DNA of 64,000 nucleotides from Chthonomonas calidirosea T49 (GCF_000427095.1 NC_021487.1:620001-684000); one strand, 5' to 3'. Numbered from the stretch's first letter, positions 44,551 to 53,890 are shown. Notes: generated from the sequence alone by a model not told the origin. A program made the numbers and translations.

Positions 44551-44973
44551 ATGGCAGAGACGTTTCAATTCGATCTCGTCACACCTGAAAGGCTCTTGCT
44601 TTCCGAACCCGTACGACAGGTCAGCGCACCCGGTGTGGAAGGCTCGTTCGGTATTCTCGCCGGTCATGCGCCCCTTCTCGCAGAATTGGGCATCGGTGTT
44701 ATTCGAGTAGAACGCCCTAACGGCCAAGTAGAACTCGTGGCTACGAGTGGAGGATTTCTACAGGCCACTCGAGATCGAGTGGTCATTCTGGCTGATACGG
44801 CAGAGCTGGCTTCAGAAATTGACTTGGAACGAGCACGTGCTGCCGAGGAGAAAGCTCGTCAACTGCTTGAGATCCCAGGCGAGCTTAGCGCTGAGGAGAT
44901 ACGAAAAATGATCGAGCGCGCACAAAACCGCATTCGCGTTGCACAGATGCACCAAGAACAATCACCTTCTTGA
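44551..44973 (+). CDS. atpC: ATP synthase F1 subunit epsilon
   Basis: The epsilon subunit links F1 to the rotor and inhibits ATP hydrolysis. The 140-residue protein has the N-terminal beta sandwich (FQFDLVTPERLLLSEPVRQV; GSFGILAGHAPLLAELGIGV) and the C-terminal helical hairpin (ERARAAEEKARQLL). The ATG is 3 bases past the atpD stop, with GGGAG upstream. An intrinsic terminator ends the pair. Confidence 0.96.
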   Translation: MAETFQFDLVTPERLLLSEPVRQVSAPGVEGSFGILAGHAPLLAELGIGVIRVERPNGQVELVATSGGFLQATRDRVVILADTAELASEIDLERARAAEEKARQLLEIPGELSAEEIRKMIERAQNRIRVAQMHQEQSPS

Positions 44974-44987
44974 TGCTTCTAATTCAC

Positions 44988-45025
44988 AACCCCCTATCGT
45001 TTGATAGGGGGTTGTTTGTTCTTTT
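44988..45025 (+). terminator. Intrinsic terminator of atpDC
   Basis: An 11-bp stem (44988-44998 with 45003-45013) with a 4-base loop is followed by GTTTGTTCTTTT. It lies between atpC and the convergent rplA and has no clear T-run in the opposite direction. Confidence 0.88.
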
Positions 45026-45044
45026 GCAAGTGTTATCGCAACTT

Positions 45045-45854
45045 TTAGCTGTGTTCGGCAAGGCGCTGTACTTCTGAAGGGTCTATATGAATGCCAGGCC
45101 CCATAGTAGAAGAGAGCGTAATGCGCTTTAGATACTTCCCTTTAGCAGAGGCTGGGCGAGCCTTAAGGAGGGCAGAAACCAAAGCGATCAGATTGGCCTT
45201 AAGGTGCTCGGCCGGAAAGCTCGCTTTCCCTATAGGCGCATGGATAATACCGTTTTTGTCTACCCTATACTCTACGCGTTTAGCCTGCTTGATCTCTCGT
45301 ACCACCTGAGCCACATTGGGAGAGACCGTACCAGCCTTCGCATTGGGCATGCGCTGTTTAAGTATCTGCCCCAACCGGAACACAAGGGGCATAACATCCG
45401 GATCGGCTACCAAAATATCGCAGTTCGCTCCTCCCTCCTTCTGGATACGCTCCACGAGGTCTTCGGCGCCAACGAGGTCAGCGCCGGCAGCCTTAGCCTC
45501 CTCAGCCTTTTCACCGCGAGCAAATACCCACACCACGCGCGATTTACCCGTACCGTAGGGCAAGGTTGTGGTGCCTCGCACCATCTGGTCGCCATGACGA
45601 GGGTCTACGCCTAAATTGATAGCGGCCTCTATCGTCTCATCAAATTTCGCGGTCGCCTTCTTCTTCACAAGCTCCACAGCTTCATCCAAAGAGTATATTT
45701 CCCCGGATTTTATGTCCTTAGTGAGATCGAGGAAACGCAGGCTGTGTCGTCTCGGTCGGCTTGCTCTCACCTTTCTACGAGCCGCAGTAGAAAGCCCATG
45801 TTTCTCTTCGGTCGCACTCTCAGTGGTGGATACCACAACGTCTGTATCTGCCAT
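45045..45854 (-). CDS. rplA: 50S ribosomal protein L1
   Basis: L1 forms the mobile L1 stalk at the tRNA exit site and often represses its own mRNA. The 269-residue length is about 35 more than usual, because of a basic N-terminal extension (residues 1-43). The core matches throughout: DEAVELVKKKATAKFDETIEAAINLGVDPRHGDQMVRGTTTLPYGTGK (split into known segments), the domain II turn and GKASFPAEHL at the end. The last gene of the leftward translation block; rplJ does not follow. Confidence 0.97.
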   Translation of the reverse strand: MADTDVVVSTTESATEEKHGLSTAARRKVRASRPRRHSLRFLDLTKDIKSGEIYSLDEAVELVKKKATAKFDETIEAAINLGVDPRHGDQMVRGTTTLPYGTGKSRVVWVFARGEKAEEAKAAGADLVGAEDLVERIQKEGGANCDILVADPDVMPLVFRLGQILKQRMPNAKAGTVSPNVAQVVREIKQAKRVEYRVDKNGIIHAPIGKASFPAEHLKANLIALVSALLKARPASAKGKYLKRITLSSTMGPGIHIDPSEVQRLAEHS

Positions 45855-45900
45855 AAATCTCCTCCAGTGGTCGTTACAAAGCCGTTTAGGCTTCTCCCAA

Positions 45901-46305
45901 CTATTTTTTCCTCTTCGGTAAAACGAGTTTCACGGATGCGGGAGTTTCCCCATCCAACGTCAGCTCTGAGGCACGCTTTCCAATCGACAGCCAGATAAGC
46001 GCGACGATTGTTAACCCCCAAAGCCCCAGCCCATACAAGATACCGAGAAGATAGGGCTGCCAAGGCTCGTGAGGTATCTCCCAATCCACTACCCGCGCGA
46101 TGCAGGCAAGACTTATCAGTGTGGTGCAAAGCGCTACCCACACCGACCAGAAGTAAAACCTTGCGCGCCGCTTGTTCCTCTGATCAACCCCTACGTGATA
46201 AACCAGATGATAATCTATCCGGCAGACCCACTCTCGCACTACTCCCCATAGTACGGAGAGGACGGACAACACGGTCATGGAACAAGCGAACGGCTGTAGA
46301 TGCAT
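45901..46305 (-). CDS. Unknown three-helix membrane protein inside the ribosomal operon
   Basis: The 134-residue protein starts at an ATG with AGGAGAG 7 bases upstream. It has hydrophobic segments at residues about 8-22, 52-70 and 84-107, with a basic loop (QRNKRRARFYF) between the first two and a basic C-terminus (LPKRKK). I do not recognise a family. It lies between rplK and rplA, which are normally adjacent and co-regulated, and seems to be co-transcribed. The spacing (33 bases after rplK and 46 before rplA) argues for a real gene. Confidence 0.75.
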   Translation of the reverse strand: MHLQPFACSMTVLSVLSVLWGVVREWVCRIDYHLVYHVGVDQRNKRRARFYFWSVWVALCTTLISLACIARVVDWEIPHEPWQPYLLGILYGLGLWGLTIVALIWLSIGKRASELTLDGETPASVKLVLPKRKK

Positions 46306-46338
46306 AACAGAACTCTCCTAGGTAGCCCTCTTTCGTGC

Positions 46339-46764
46339 TCAGCCCACGATCTCCAGCCCCATCGAGCGAGCCGTTCCCTCGATGATTTTCACGGCTCCCT
46401 CCAAGTCCACCGCATTGAGATCGGGCAGCTTCGTCTGTGCGATCTGCAGAAGCTGCTCACGCGTTATCTTACCGACTCGCTCGTGTCCGGCGCGTCCCGA
46501 TCCTTTCTCCACACCAGCAGCCTTTTTGAGCAGATCGGTTGCCGGCGGGGTTTTCGTGACAAAGGTAAAAGAGCGGTCCTCATAAATGGTGATCTCAACC
46601 GGGATCACAGACCCCGCATACTGCGCAGTCTTCTCATTGTAGCTGTCAATAAAGTTCTTTAAATTGATACCGTAGTGGCCCAACGTCGAGCCAACCGGCG
46701 GAGCTGGGGTCGCCTTCCCCGCCGGCAGCTGTAGCTTCACCACAGCGGTCACCTTTTTTGCCAT
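46339..46764 (-). CDS. rplK: 50S ribosomal protein L11
   Basis: L11 binds the GTPase-associated region of 23S rRNA and is part of the stalk base. The 141-residue length is normal. The N-terminal [25 protein letters not shown] and [18 protein letters not shown] match, and so does the C-terminal rRNA-binding domain up to [10 protein letters not shown]. It follows nusG after 38 bases. Confidence 0.97.
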   Translation of the reverse strand: MAKKVTAVVKLQLPAGKATPAPPVGSTLGHYGINLKNFIDSYNEKTAQYAGSVIPVEITIYEDRSFTFVTKTPPATDLLKKAAGVEKGSGRAGHERVGKITREQLLQIAQTKLPDLNAVDLEGAVKIIEGTARSMGLEIVG

Positions 46765-46802
46765 TCCTTCTTCCTCGCTTTAGAACCTCGTTTAAAATGA
46801 AC

Positions 46803-47336
46803 TTAATCCAAGCGCTCGATCTGTTGAAAATCTAGCTCGACCGGTGTATCCCGCCCAAAGATGGAGATGAGCACGCGTACCTTTTCCTTATCCGGGTGAA
46901 CCTCCTCAATAGTGCCGGTGAAATCCGCAAACGGCCCGGAAACCACGCGAATCACCTCTCCCTTTTCAAAACGTACCACCGGCGTTGGGGCAGCCCCCTC
47001 GGCTGTATTGAGAAGAGCCTGAACCTCATGCTCTTGAAGCGGTACCGGCTTGCCACCAGGCGGAATAAAATCTATGACGCCCGTTGTAGATTTCACAAGA
47101 TACCAGGTATCGTTATCCAGTACCATCTCTATTAGCACATAGCCTGGATAGAGCTTGCGCTTGACTTCCATCTTCTTTCCGCCCCGCGAGCGAAGCTCGA
47201 CCTCGGTCGGAACCAGAATTCGACCTATTTTGTCGTCGAGATGCATCGACTCAGCTCGGCGCTGAATATTAGTCATCACCTTGTTTTCATGACCGGTGTA
47301 AACATATACCGCGTACCACTGTTTTTGCATAGGCAT
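46803..47336 (-). CDS. nusG: Transcription termination/antitermination factor NusG
   Basis: NusG binds RNA polymerase and couples it to Rho or the ribosome. With the ATG at 47336 the protein has 177 residues: NGN domain (KQWYAVYVYTGHENKV to about 110) and C-terminal KOW domain (GEVIRVVSGPFADFTGTIEEV). The frame continues upstream; another ATG at 47384 overlaps the secE stop as ATGA and would add 16 residues. Neither has a clear ribosome site, so the overlap makes the longer form possible by coupling. Confidence 0.95.
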   Translation of the reverse strand: MPMQKQWYAVYVYTGHENKVMTNIQRRAESMHLDDKIGRILVPTEVELRSRGGKKMEVKRKLYPGYVLIEMVLDNDTWYLVKSTTGVIDFIPPGGKPVPLQEHEVQALLNTAEGAAPTPVVRFEKGEVIRVVSGPFADFTGTIEEVHPDKEKVRVLISIFGRDTPVELDFQQIERLD

Positions 47337-47380
47337 CTGTTGTGTTACAAAAAGGTCACTCTCAAACGCTTCATGGCCTC

Positions 47381-47609
47381 TCATTGTGGCAGAATGTGCT
47401 TTATGAGCCAAGCGAACACGACATTCAAAATCCACATGTAAGCACCAATCACCACGACCACGGCAATCACTTGCCATGTCAGTCGGTTCGCCTGCTGCCA
47501 GCTAGGCCATGTGGTTTTCTTAAGCTCGCTCTTGCCATACCTCACGAATAAACACGATGGGGTTTTGGCTCGATTTAACCACAGAGAGATGCTGTTTCTC
47601 TATCGCCAT
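47381..47609 (-). CDS. secE: Protein translocase subunit SecE, frame interrupted
   Basis: SecE is the essential membrane subunit that clamps SecY. Two frames together make a normal SecE: an ATG at 47609 opens a 29-residue frame containing NPIVFIREVWQE, the usual amphipathic helix, which ends at TAA (47520-47522). The +1 frame continues as ELKKTTWPSWQQANRL, one membrane helix and a stop at 47381-47383. The junction contains GAGCGAGC, a 4-bp tandem duplication; without one copy the reading would be uninterrupted (WQELKKTTWPS). A shorter product could start at the GTG at 47545 (54 residues). It may be a sequencing error, a recent mutation or a real frameshift. Confidence 0.85.
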
Positions 47610-47735
47610 CTTTGTGTCGCTCTTTTCCTTGTCTAAACGGGTCTATATACCCTTTCATTGTGAGCATAGCGCCTTATAACGGCTCGAAAACGGCGCCAAT
47701 CCTCACCCGCCCTACCTTTTACCTTAAGGAGACAA

Positions 47736-47808
47736 CAGGGGCAGAGAGACTCGAACTCCCGACCTGCGGTTTTGGAGACCGCTGCTCTACCAGCTGAGCT
47801 ATACCCCT
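47736..47808 (-). tRNA. tRNA-Trp (CCA)
   Basis: A 73-base cloverleaf on the minus strand: acceptor AGGGGTA/TGCCCCT, D arm with AGCTCAGCTGGTAGAGC, anticodon CCA in the loop TCCAAA, T arm with GTTCGAGTC. It lies upstream of secE, a common arrangement. Confidence 0.97.
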
Positions 47809-47857
47809 TCACTTCTTTTTACGCACGCTACACCTTCACTTACACCAAGACGCGTGC

Positions 47858-48037
47858 TTAACGAGCCTCACGATGAAGCGTGTGCTTACGGCATGATGGC
47901 TGAGGACAGTATTTCCGCAGCTCTAGTCGCAATTGTTGGTTGTTATTTCCTGTTCGGCGGCGCGTTGTCGTGTAGTTGCGCGACTTACATTCGCTGCAAG
48001 CTAGCACAACAATTACCCGCGCTTCTTTCTGTGGCAT
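47858..48037 (-). CDS. rpmG: 50S ribosomal protein L33
   Basis: A 59-residue protein with GGGAGAG 6 bases before the ATG. The family pattern is seen in [20 protein letters not shown], then LELRKYCP and RKHTLHRE. The N-terminal CxxC (C14, C17) is intact, while the second knuckle reads CPQPSC, with four residues between the Cys instead of the usual two. It lies between tuf and tRNA-Trp, as in many bacteria. Confidence 0.93.
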   Translation of the reverse strand: MPQKEARVIVVLACSECKSRNYTTTRRRTGNNNQQLRLELRKYCPQPSCRKHTLHREAR

Positions 48038-48095
48038 CTAAAACTCTCCCTACGAAACTCGAAACCGAATACGCTCTATCCACAACGATGTTCAG

Positions 48096-48133
48096 ATAGA
48101 GGGAGGGCGCATTTTACGTCGCCCTCCCTCTAT
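48096..48133. terminator. Strong hairpin after tuf
   Basis: A perfect 14-bp stem (48096-48109 with 48120-48133) with a 10-base loop, 12 bases past the tuf stop. There is no T-run on either strand. It may stabilise the tuf mRNA end or mark RNA processing before rpmG instead of terminating. Confidence 0.55.
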
Positions 48134-48145
48134 AGCGCATCTTCC

Positions 48146-49345
<1,200 letters not shown>

Positions 49346-49460
49346 CTTCCTTTGATCCCTCCAGCATCCATACCCCTACCTAAGGGGTTCGCACCTACCC
49401 GTTTCGCAGGGCAGGCATCAGAGATATGCTTTACGTAACTTTGCCTTAGAATTTTTGGCC

Positions 49461-49532
49461 AGCCCACACTGGGAATCGGACCCAGGACCTCTTCTTTACC
49501 AAAGAAGTGCTCTACCACTGAGCTATGTGGGC
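49461..49532 (-). tRNA. tRNA-Thr (GGT)
   Basis: A 72-base cloverleaf on the minus strand: acceptor GCCCACA/TGTGGGC, D arm with AGCTCAGTGGTAGAGC, anticodon GGT in TTGGTAA, T arm with GGTCCGATTCC. It lies just upstream of tuf. Confidence 0.97.
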
Positions 49533-49540
49533 AGGAAAGG

Positions 49541-49621
49541 TGGGGAGAGGAGGATTCGAACCTCCGTAGCTTCCGCAGCTGATTTACAGTCAGCCCCCTT
49601 TAGCCACTCGGGCATCTCCCC
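49541..49621 (-). tRNA. tRNA-Tyr (GTA)
   Basis: An 81-base class II tRNA on the minus strand: acceptor GGGGAGA/TCTCCCC, D arm GCCCGAGTGGCTAAAGGGG, anticodon GTA in CTGTAAA, long variable arm, T arm with GGTTCGAATCC. First element of the tRNA-Tyr, tRNA-Thr, tuf transcript. Confidence 0.96.
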
Positions 49622-49693
49622 AAAACGGTGAGGTTCGTGACGCCTCACGCAAACTTTTACTCGGCGGAAATGGCTCCCACCGAGTTTGGTGTT

Positions 49694-49723
49694 AGTATAT
49701 CATACGCAAGCCCAAAAAGTCAA
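49694..49723 (-). promoter_or_regulatory. Promoter of the tRNA-Tyr/tRNA-Thr/tuf transcript
   Basis: On the minus strand TTGACT (49718-49723) and TATACT (49694-49699) are 18 bases apart, about 72 bases before tRNA-Tyr. Confidence 0.7.
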
Positions 49724-49865
49724 GGTTGCGCGGCCGCAAACGTAATGTCTTTGCCTACCCTGTCTATGAGACGCTGAGTCATCCCTGCAGACGCTTCATC
49801 ATACTTCTCACAAACATTTGCGTGCGAAATCTCAAGCTATTGGCAGCAAAAATCCGGCAAAACCC

Positions 49866-49894
49866 TTGACAACAAACCATATCTGGGTTACAAT
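49866..49894 (+). promoter_or_regulatory. Strong promoter of the prepilin gene
   Basis: TTGACA (49866-49871, perfect) and TACAAT (49889-49894, five of six) are 17 bases apart. The start codon is about 145 bases downstream, so there is a long leader. Confidence 0.75.
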
Positions 49895-50039
49895 TAAAAT
49901 AGTTTAGCGGGTGTGATCTGGGGTTATCGCAGAAGAGGCGCTATGTGGTTGCTTCCTCTGCACCAAACGATCGTTCAATTATGCGCTCGCTCCGACGCGT
50001 AGAAAAGCAAACCCAAACAGAAGAAAGGAAATCGAAACG

Positions 50040-50879
50040 ATGAAACGACCTAAACCCGCATTTACCCTCATCGAGTTGCTCGTCGTGATCGCCATTATAG
50101 CGATCCTTGCTGCCATTCTCTTCCCCGTTTTTGCACAGGCACGTGAAAAGGCACGGGCTATCTCCTGTGTCTCCAATATGAAGCAACTGGGCACAGCACT
50201 ACTCATGTATCAACAGGACTATGACGATAGCTTCTGTCCTCCGCTGGCCTGGATGCCGCCCTCTGGCAACTTTGATACCGTTAACAGTCCGCAAACTTGG
50301 GACCGCCTTATCTACCCCTACACCAAAAATATGCAGATTATCTCATGCCCTAGCGACATCTACTCTCCTACCGTACAAACCACTTACGGGCAAGTTAAAC
50401 GCTCCTACACCATGCCGGGTACCTTTGGATGGTGCTGGTTCTGCGGTAATGGCGGCATTGAAAACAATTACGCCTGTGCGAACAACGGCAAGTTCGGCTG
50501 CGAATTCAATGTCCCGGTCGCTGCGGCCGGCTTTCCAGCAATTACCGTTATGCTCTATGAGCGCGACAACTGCAACTGGCCTAATGGTTGGTGGAACTGG
50601 TGCTCCGTAGGTGATGGCACCAACGAGCTCGCTCTGCGCCATAACGGCACCAGCAATCTCCTTTATGCCGACGGGCACGTCCACAACGTCAGAGGCTTCC
50701 CCAACAACAACTCCGGATGGCCTAATAAGGGCCAATACCCTGTATTGCCTGGCTACCGATGCTGGTATCACGACAACCCCCATCAAGCCTCTCGTTGGTC
50801 AGGGAACTGGCACGACATTCTGCCCTACCATGACGGTATAGACGTGACCTGCGGTGGAAACCAAGGCACCATGCCTTAA
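50040..50879 (+). CDS. Type II secretion/type IV pilus-like major pseudopilin
   Basis: The 279-residue protein has a class III signal: a short basic leader (MKRPKPA) and then [19 protein letters not shown], with cleavage expected before Phe8 and Glu at mature position 5. The mid part includes [21 protein letters not shown] and MYQQDYDD, the DUF1559-like pattern of this lineage. The C-terminal globular part is unusually rich in Trp, Cys and Asn and has [21 protein letters not shown], the H...D-G-H motif. A strong promoter and AAAGGAAA before the start suggest high expression. Likely part of a pseudopilus or surface fibre. Confidence 0.9.
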   Translation: MKRPKPAFTLIELLVVIAIIAILAAILFPVFAQAREKARAISCVSNMKQLGTALLMYQQDYDDSFCPPLAWMPPSGNFDTVNSPQTWDRLIYPYTKNMQIISCPSDIYSPTVQTTYGQVKRSYTMPGTFGWCWFCGNGGIENNYACANNGKFGCEFNVPVAAAGFPAITVMLYERDNCNWPNGWWNWCSVGDGTNELALRHNGTSNLLYADGHVHNVRGFPNNNSGWPNKGQYPVLPGYRCWYHDNPHQASRWSGNWHDILPYHDGIDVTCGGNQGTMP

Positions 50880-50951
50880 CAAAAATCCGTCAAACTCTCT
50901 TAGCACTTCTGCGTGAAGCGCTAGAGAAGATTTGAAAGGAAGGTAAAAACG

Positions 50952-51227
50952 GTGAACAAGCAAGTCTCTCCTGTTATCGTGGCGATTGTCGTAGTGGTAG
51001 TGGTGATTGTACTAGGGTTCTGGCTCTACAAGGCGATGCAGCCTAGTTACTATCCACCTTCGCCAGGAGTTGCAGGGAACCCTGCAGCTCCAGTACCCAA
51101 CTACGGTCAACCATCCCAATCGAACACACAAAGTGATACCCGTGGTGGTACACCAGCGGCACCGCCACCTAATGCGATACCAGGAGCACCACCCGGCTAT
51201 ACCCAACCAACAGGTGGGAACAAATAG
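50952..51227 (+). CDS. Small membrane protein with Pro/Gly-rich tail
   Basis: A 91-residue protein with a GTG start and GGAAGG 8 bases upstream. Residues about 7-26 form one very hydrophobic Val/Ile-rich helix, followed by a Pro, Gly, Asn and Gln-rich tail without charge until the last Lys. The tail is extracytoplasmic if the helix acts as an uncleaved signal. It follows the prepilin gene by 72 bases and probably shares its transcript. Function unknown. Confidence 0.72.
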   Translation: MNKQVSPVIVAIVVVVVVIVLGFWLYKAMQPSYYPPSPGVAGNPAAPVPNYGQPSQSNTQSDTRGGTPAAPPPNAIPGAPPGYTQPTGGNK

Positions 51228-51256
51228 CTCATATCTCCAGATCATCCCCGCTAAGC

Positions 51257-51294
51257 AAACCCGAGCCTCCTCACAAACGGAGACTCGGGTTTTG
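51257..51294 (+). terminator. Intrinsic terminator after the pilin gene pair
   Basis: The stem ACCCGAG (51259-51265) with CTCGGGT (51284-51290) and inner pairs is followed by TTTG. It lies between convergent genes and may act both ways. Confidence 0.65.
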
Positions 51295-51380
51295 CCAAAT
51301 ATTCACAAAACAGAGCACCTCTTTCTTATTTCATCTCTTCTCTTTGAGCCTATAAGGAGCTGTTTGTGTTATCCCGTCTC

Positions 51381-51746
51381 CTATTGCACCTCCTTCGGAG
51401 CAAAGGAGGTTCCACAGCCGCAACTGCGCTGGGCATTGGGATTGCTCCACTTCCATCCGCCCTCCAACAAGTTAAGCATGTTGTAGTCCAGAGAGGCCCC
51501 CTCAAGAAAACGGGCGCTACGCTTATCAATCATTACACGAATGCCTTCAACTTCATACACATAATCACGCTCTGTAGGCGTTTTGTCTAAAGACATCGTA
51601 TAGGATAGGCCTGAGCATCCTCCGCCCTTTACCCCCAACCTCAAACCGAGATCGGGGTCGCCCTGTTTGGCAATAAGAGCCTTCACTCGGGCCACTGCCG
51701 CAGGGGTTAAATGCACGATCGGTCTGTTGAGTACAACTTCAGACAT
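51381..51746 (-). CDS. A-type iron-sulphur carrier (IscA/SufA/ErpA family)
   Basis: This 121-residue carrier receives Fe-S clusters and hands them to apoproteins. The three conserved Cys are present: C44 (GGGCSGLSY), C109 and C111 (SCGCG). The length is normal. It is the last gene of the leftward suf operon, 31 bases after sufT. I leave the symbol blank because SufA, IscA and ErpA cannot be separated by sequence alone. Confidence 0.95.
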   Translation of the reverse strand: MSEVVLNRPIVHLTPAAVARVKALIAKQGDPDLGLRLGVKGGGCSGLSYTMSLDKTPTERDYVYEVEGIRVMIDKRSARFLEGASLDYNMLNLLEGGWKWSNPNAQRSCGCGTSFAPKEVQ

Positions 51747-51777
51747 CGCTTTCCCTCTTCCTATCTACCAGAGTTTC

Positions 51778-52152
51778 CTAGAAAATACCAAGCTCTAACT
51801 TGGCCTCCTCGCTCATCATGTCGAGGTTCCATGGTGGGTCCCATACCACCGTTACATTTACGTTTTTTACCCCAGGAACCGATGCAACCTTCTCCTGTAC
51901 CTCACCAGGCAAGCTTCCCGCAACTGGACATGCTGGAGAGGTCAGCGTCATGCGAATGTTCACTTCTCCCTCTGGGGTGACATCGAGGTCATAGATCAAA
52001 CCCAACTCATAAATATTGACCGGTATCTCTGGATCGTACACCGTCCTCAAAGCCTCGATGACCTCGCCCTTTAAAATCGTTACATCCATTGGGGAAAGAG
52101 GCTCAGAAGGACTCGTAGCTCCTTGTTCTTGTTCACGTGCTTGTTCACTCAT
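51778..52152 (-). CDS. sufT: SufT / MIP18 family Fe-S assembly protein
   Basis: The ATG at 52152 has GGGAGG upstream and gives 124 residues; a longer frame begins inside sufU and is not needed. The DUF59 pattern is clear: VYDPEIPVNIYELGLIYD (38-55), then MTLTSPACPVAGSLP with the conserved C75, and VWDPPWN. SufT-type proteins help in maturation of Fe-S proteins. A hydrophilic 20-residue N-terminal stretch precedes the domain. It lies 16 bases after sufU. Confidence 0.93.
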   Translation of the reverse strand: MSEQAREQEQGATSPSEPLSPMDVTILKGEVIEALRTVYDPEIPVNIYELGLIYDLDVTPEGEVNIRMTLTSPACPVAGSLPGEVQEKVASVPGVKNVNVTVVWDPPWNLDMMSEEAKLELGIF

Positions 52153-52168
52153 AGCTTCCTCCCTTGTC

Positions 52169-52630
52169 CTATTCGGTCCGAACGATTTCGTTGGACTGGT
52201 GCAGGGCGGCGCGGAGGGTGTGCCAAGCAAGACTGGCGCATTTGACCCTAGTGGGGAACTCGCGGACTCCGGCGAAAACAGCCAGCTTGCCAAGTTTCTC
52301 CATCGTTTGCTCATCTAAATCCTCATCCGAAGTCACCATTTTGTGAAAAGCCTCAAAAATGGCTTCGGCCTCCCCTCTGGTCTTCCCCTTAAGCGATGTT
52401 GTCATGAGAGAAGCGGAGGCCTTCGAGATGGCACAGCCCTGCCCCACAAAGCGTATATCCTTAATGTAGTCGCCATCCATCTTCAGATAGACCGTTACTT
52501 GATCGCCACATAATGGGTTATGCCCGCTTGCAGTAAAATCAGCGTCCTCAAGGGCTCCGAAGTTCCGCGGGTTTCGGTTATGCTCTAAAATGATCTCCTG
52601 GTAGAGCTCTCTCAAACTTTCATCCATCAT
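52169..52630 (-). CDS. sufU: SufU sulphur-transfer/scaffold protein
   Basis: SufU receives sulphur from SufS via a zinc site (or acts as scaffold). The 153-residue protein has the conserved ligands C41, D43 (PLCGD), C66 (GCAIS) and C131 (RVKCASLAW). The insertion between the second and third Cys is present as usual for SufU as opposed to IscU. Start ATG overlaps the sufS stop (ATGA). Confidence 0.95.
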   Translation of the reverse strand: MMDESLRELYQEIILEHNRNPRNFGALEDADFTASGHNPLCGDQVTVYLKMDGDYIKDIRFVGQGCAISKASASLMTTSLKGKTRGEAEAIFEAFHKMVTSDEDLDEQTMEKLGKLAVFAGVREFPTRVKCASLAWHTLRAALHQSNEIVRTE

Positions 52631-53886
52631 CCGAAGACCTCCACCGTTCGCTTGAGGCTCTCCACCAACGCATCTATCTCCTCTTTTGTGTTATAACAGG
52701 CCAGTGAAACGCGGACGGTGGCCGGTACCCCAAAACATTGTAACAAGGGATGGGCGCAGTGTTGCCCAGTTCTCACAGCGATACCATCTCGATCGAGAAA
52801 CGTCCCCACATCGTGGGGATGAATATCGCCCAGCATAAAGGAGAAAACGGTCGCGAATCGCTCCGGTTTGCCGATTCGTTTAAGCTTTGGTACCTCCTCC
52901 AACCGCCGAGCAGTGTACTCCGTGAGCTGTGCCTCGTACACGGCGATGTTATCCAAACCTAGCTCATCGAGAAAGTCTATGGCCGCTCCCAAACCAACAG
53001 CCCCCGCAATATGAGGGGTCCCCGCCTCAAACCGATAAGGAATCTCGTTATAAATCGTTTTCTCGAAAGTGACGGAGAGGATCATATCACCGCCACCCAT
53101 CCAAGGAGGTAAGGTTTCTAAAATTTCCCGCTTCGCATAGAGGACTCCAATGCCTGTTGGTCCGTATAGCTTATGCCCCGAGAACACAAAGAAATCGCAG
53201 TCCATCTCCTGAACATCTATGGGCATGTGATAGGCCGATTGCGCTCCGTCTACTAACACCGGCACCCCCTTCGCATGGGCCATACGAATAAGCTCTTCTA
53301 CCGGGTTGATGGTTCCTATCACATTGGACATGTGTACAATACCGACGAGCTTTGTGCGAGGCCCGATGAGCTTCTCCGCCTCCTCCAGTACTAGCTCGCC
53401 CTCAGCGGAGATGGGGATCACCCGCAACTTTGCCCCCTTTTCCTCACATAGCATCTGCCAAGGCACGATGTTGGCGTGATGTTCCATTGCTGAGATCAGG
53501 ATCTCATCTCCTTCACCTACAAAGCGCCGACCAAAGGTCTGAGCAATGAGATTGACTCCCTCTGTGGCGTTGCGGACAAAGACGATCTCTTCAAAGTAGC
53601 GAGCGTTTAAAAAACGCCTGACCTTCTCTCGGGCATCATCGTATGCAACCGTGGCACGCTCGCTTAAGAGGTGCGTCGCGCGATGAATATTCGCATTCTG
53701 CTGGGAGTAGAAGCGTTGAATGGCCTCTAGCACTCTTAACGGCTTCTGCGTTGTGTTCGCGTTATCAAGATAGATAAGCGGCTTTCCGTGAATCTTCTCC
53801 TGTAGGATAGGAAACTCCGCCCGCACCTTTTCCACATCGTAGCATATAGCGGCTTGTTGAGATAAAACCGTCGTCTTGTCGGCCAT
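52627..53886 (-). CDS. sufS: Cysteine desulphurase SufS
   Basis: SufS takes sulphur from cysteine as persulphide, using PLP. The 419-residue protein has LIYLDNANTTQKP, the PLP Lys K239 in FSGHKLYGP, and the catalytic Cys C377 in RTGQHCAHPL. The usual AEANIHRATH-like loop is present (NANIHRATH). A 20-residue N-terminal extension carries one Cys. It precedes sufU, its normal partner. Confidence 0.96.
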   Translation of the reverse strand: MADKTTVLSQQAAICYDVEKVRAEFPILQEKIHGKPLIYLDNANTTQKPLRVLEAIQRFYSQQNANIHRATHLLSERATVAYDDAREKVRRFLNARYFEEIVFVRNATEGVNLIAQTFGRRFVGEGDEILISAMEHHANIVPWQMLCEEKGAKLRVIPISAEGELVLEEAEKLIGPRTKLVGIVHMSNVIGTINPVEELIRMAHAKGVPVLVDGAQSAYHMPIDVQEMDCDFFVFSGHKLYGPTGIGVLYAKREILETLPPWMGGGDMILSVTFEKTIYNEIPYRFEAGTPHIAGAVGLGAAIDFLDELGLDNIAVYEAQLTEYTARRLEEVPKLKRIGKPERFATVFSFMLGDIHPHDVGTFLDRDGIAVRTGQHCAHPLLQCFGVPATVRVSLACYNTKEEIDALVESLKRTVEVFG

Positions 53887-53890
53887 TGTG

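Larger units (their letters stand above)
49622..50039. other. Divergent intergenic region before the tRNA/tuf and pilin transcripts
   Basis: These 418 bases hold two well-formed promoters facing away from each other (49694-49723 minus, 49866-49894 plus) and the leaders of both transcripts. Small frames on the minus strand here overlap the pilin leader and look spurious. Confidence 0.6.

Noticed and set aside
47545-47609. Programmed +1 frameshift in secE of the prfB kind
   Set aside because: The site GCT TAA does not offer good re-pairing in +1 and lacks an upstream Shine-Dalgarno-like stimulator at the right distance; a duplication or sequencing error is simpler.
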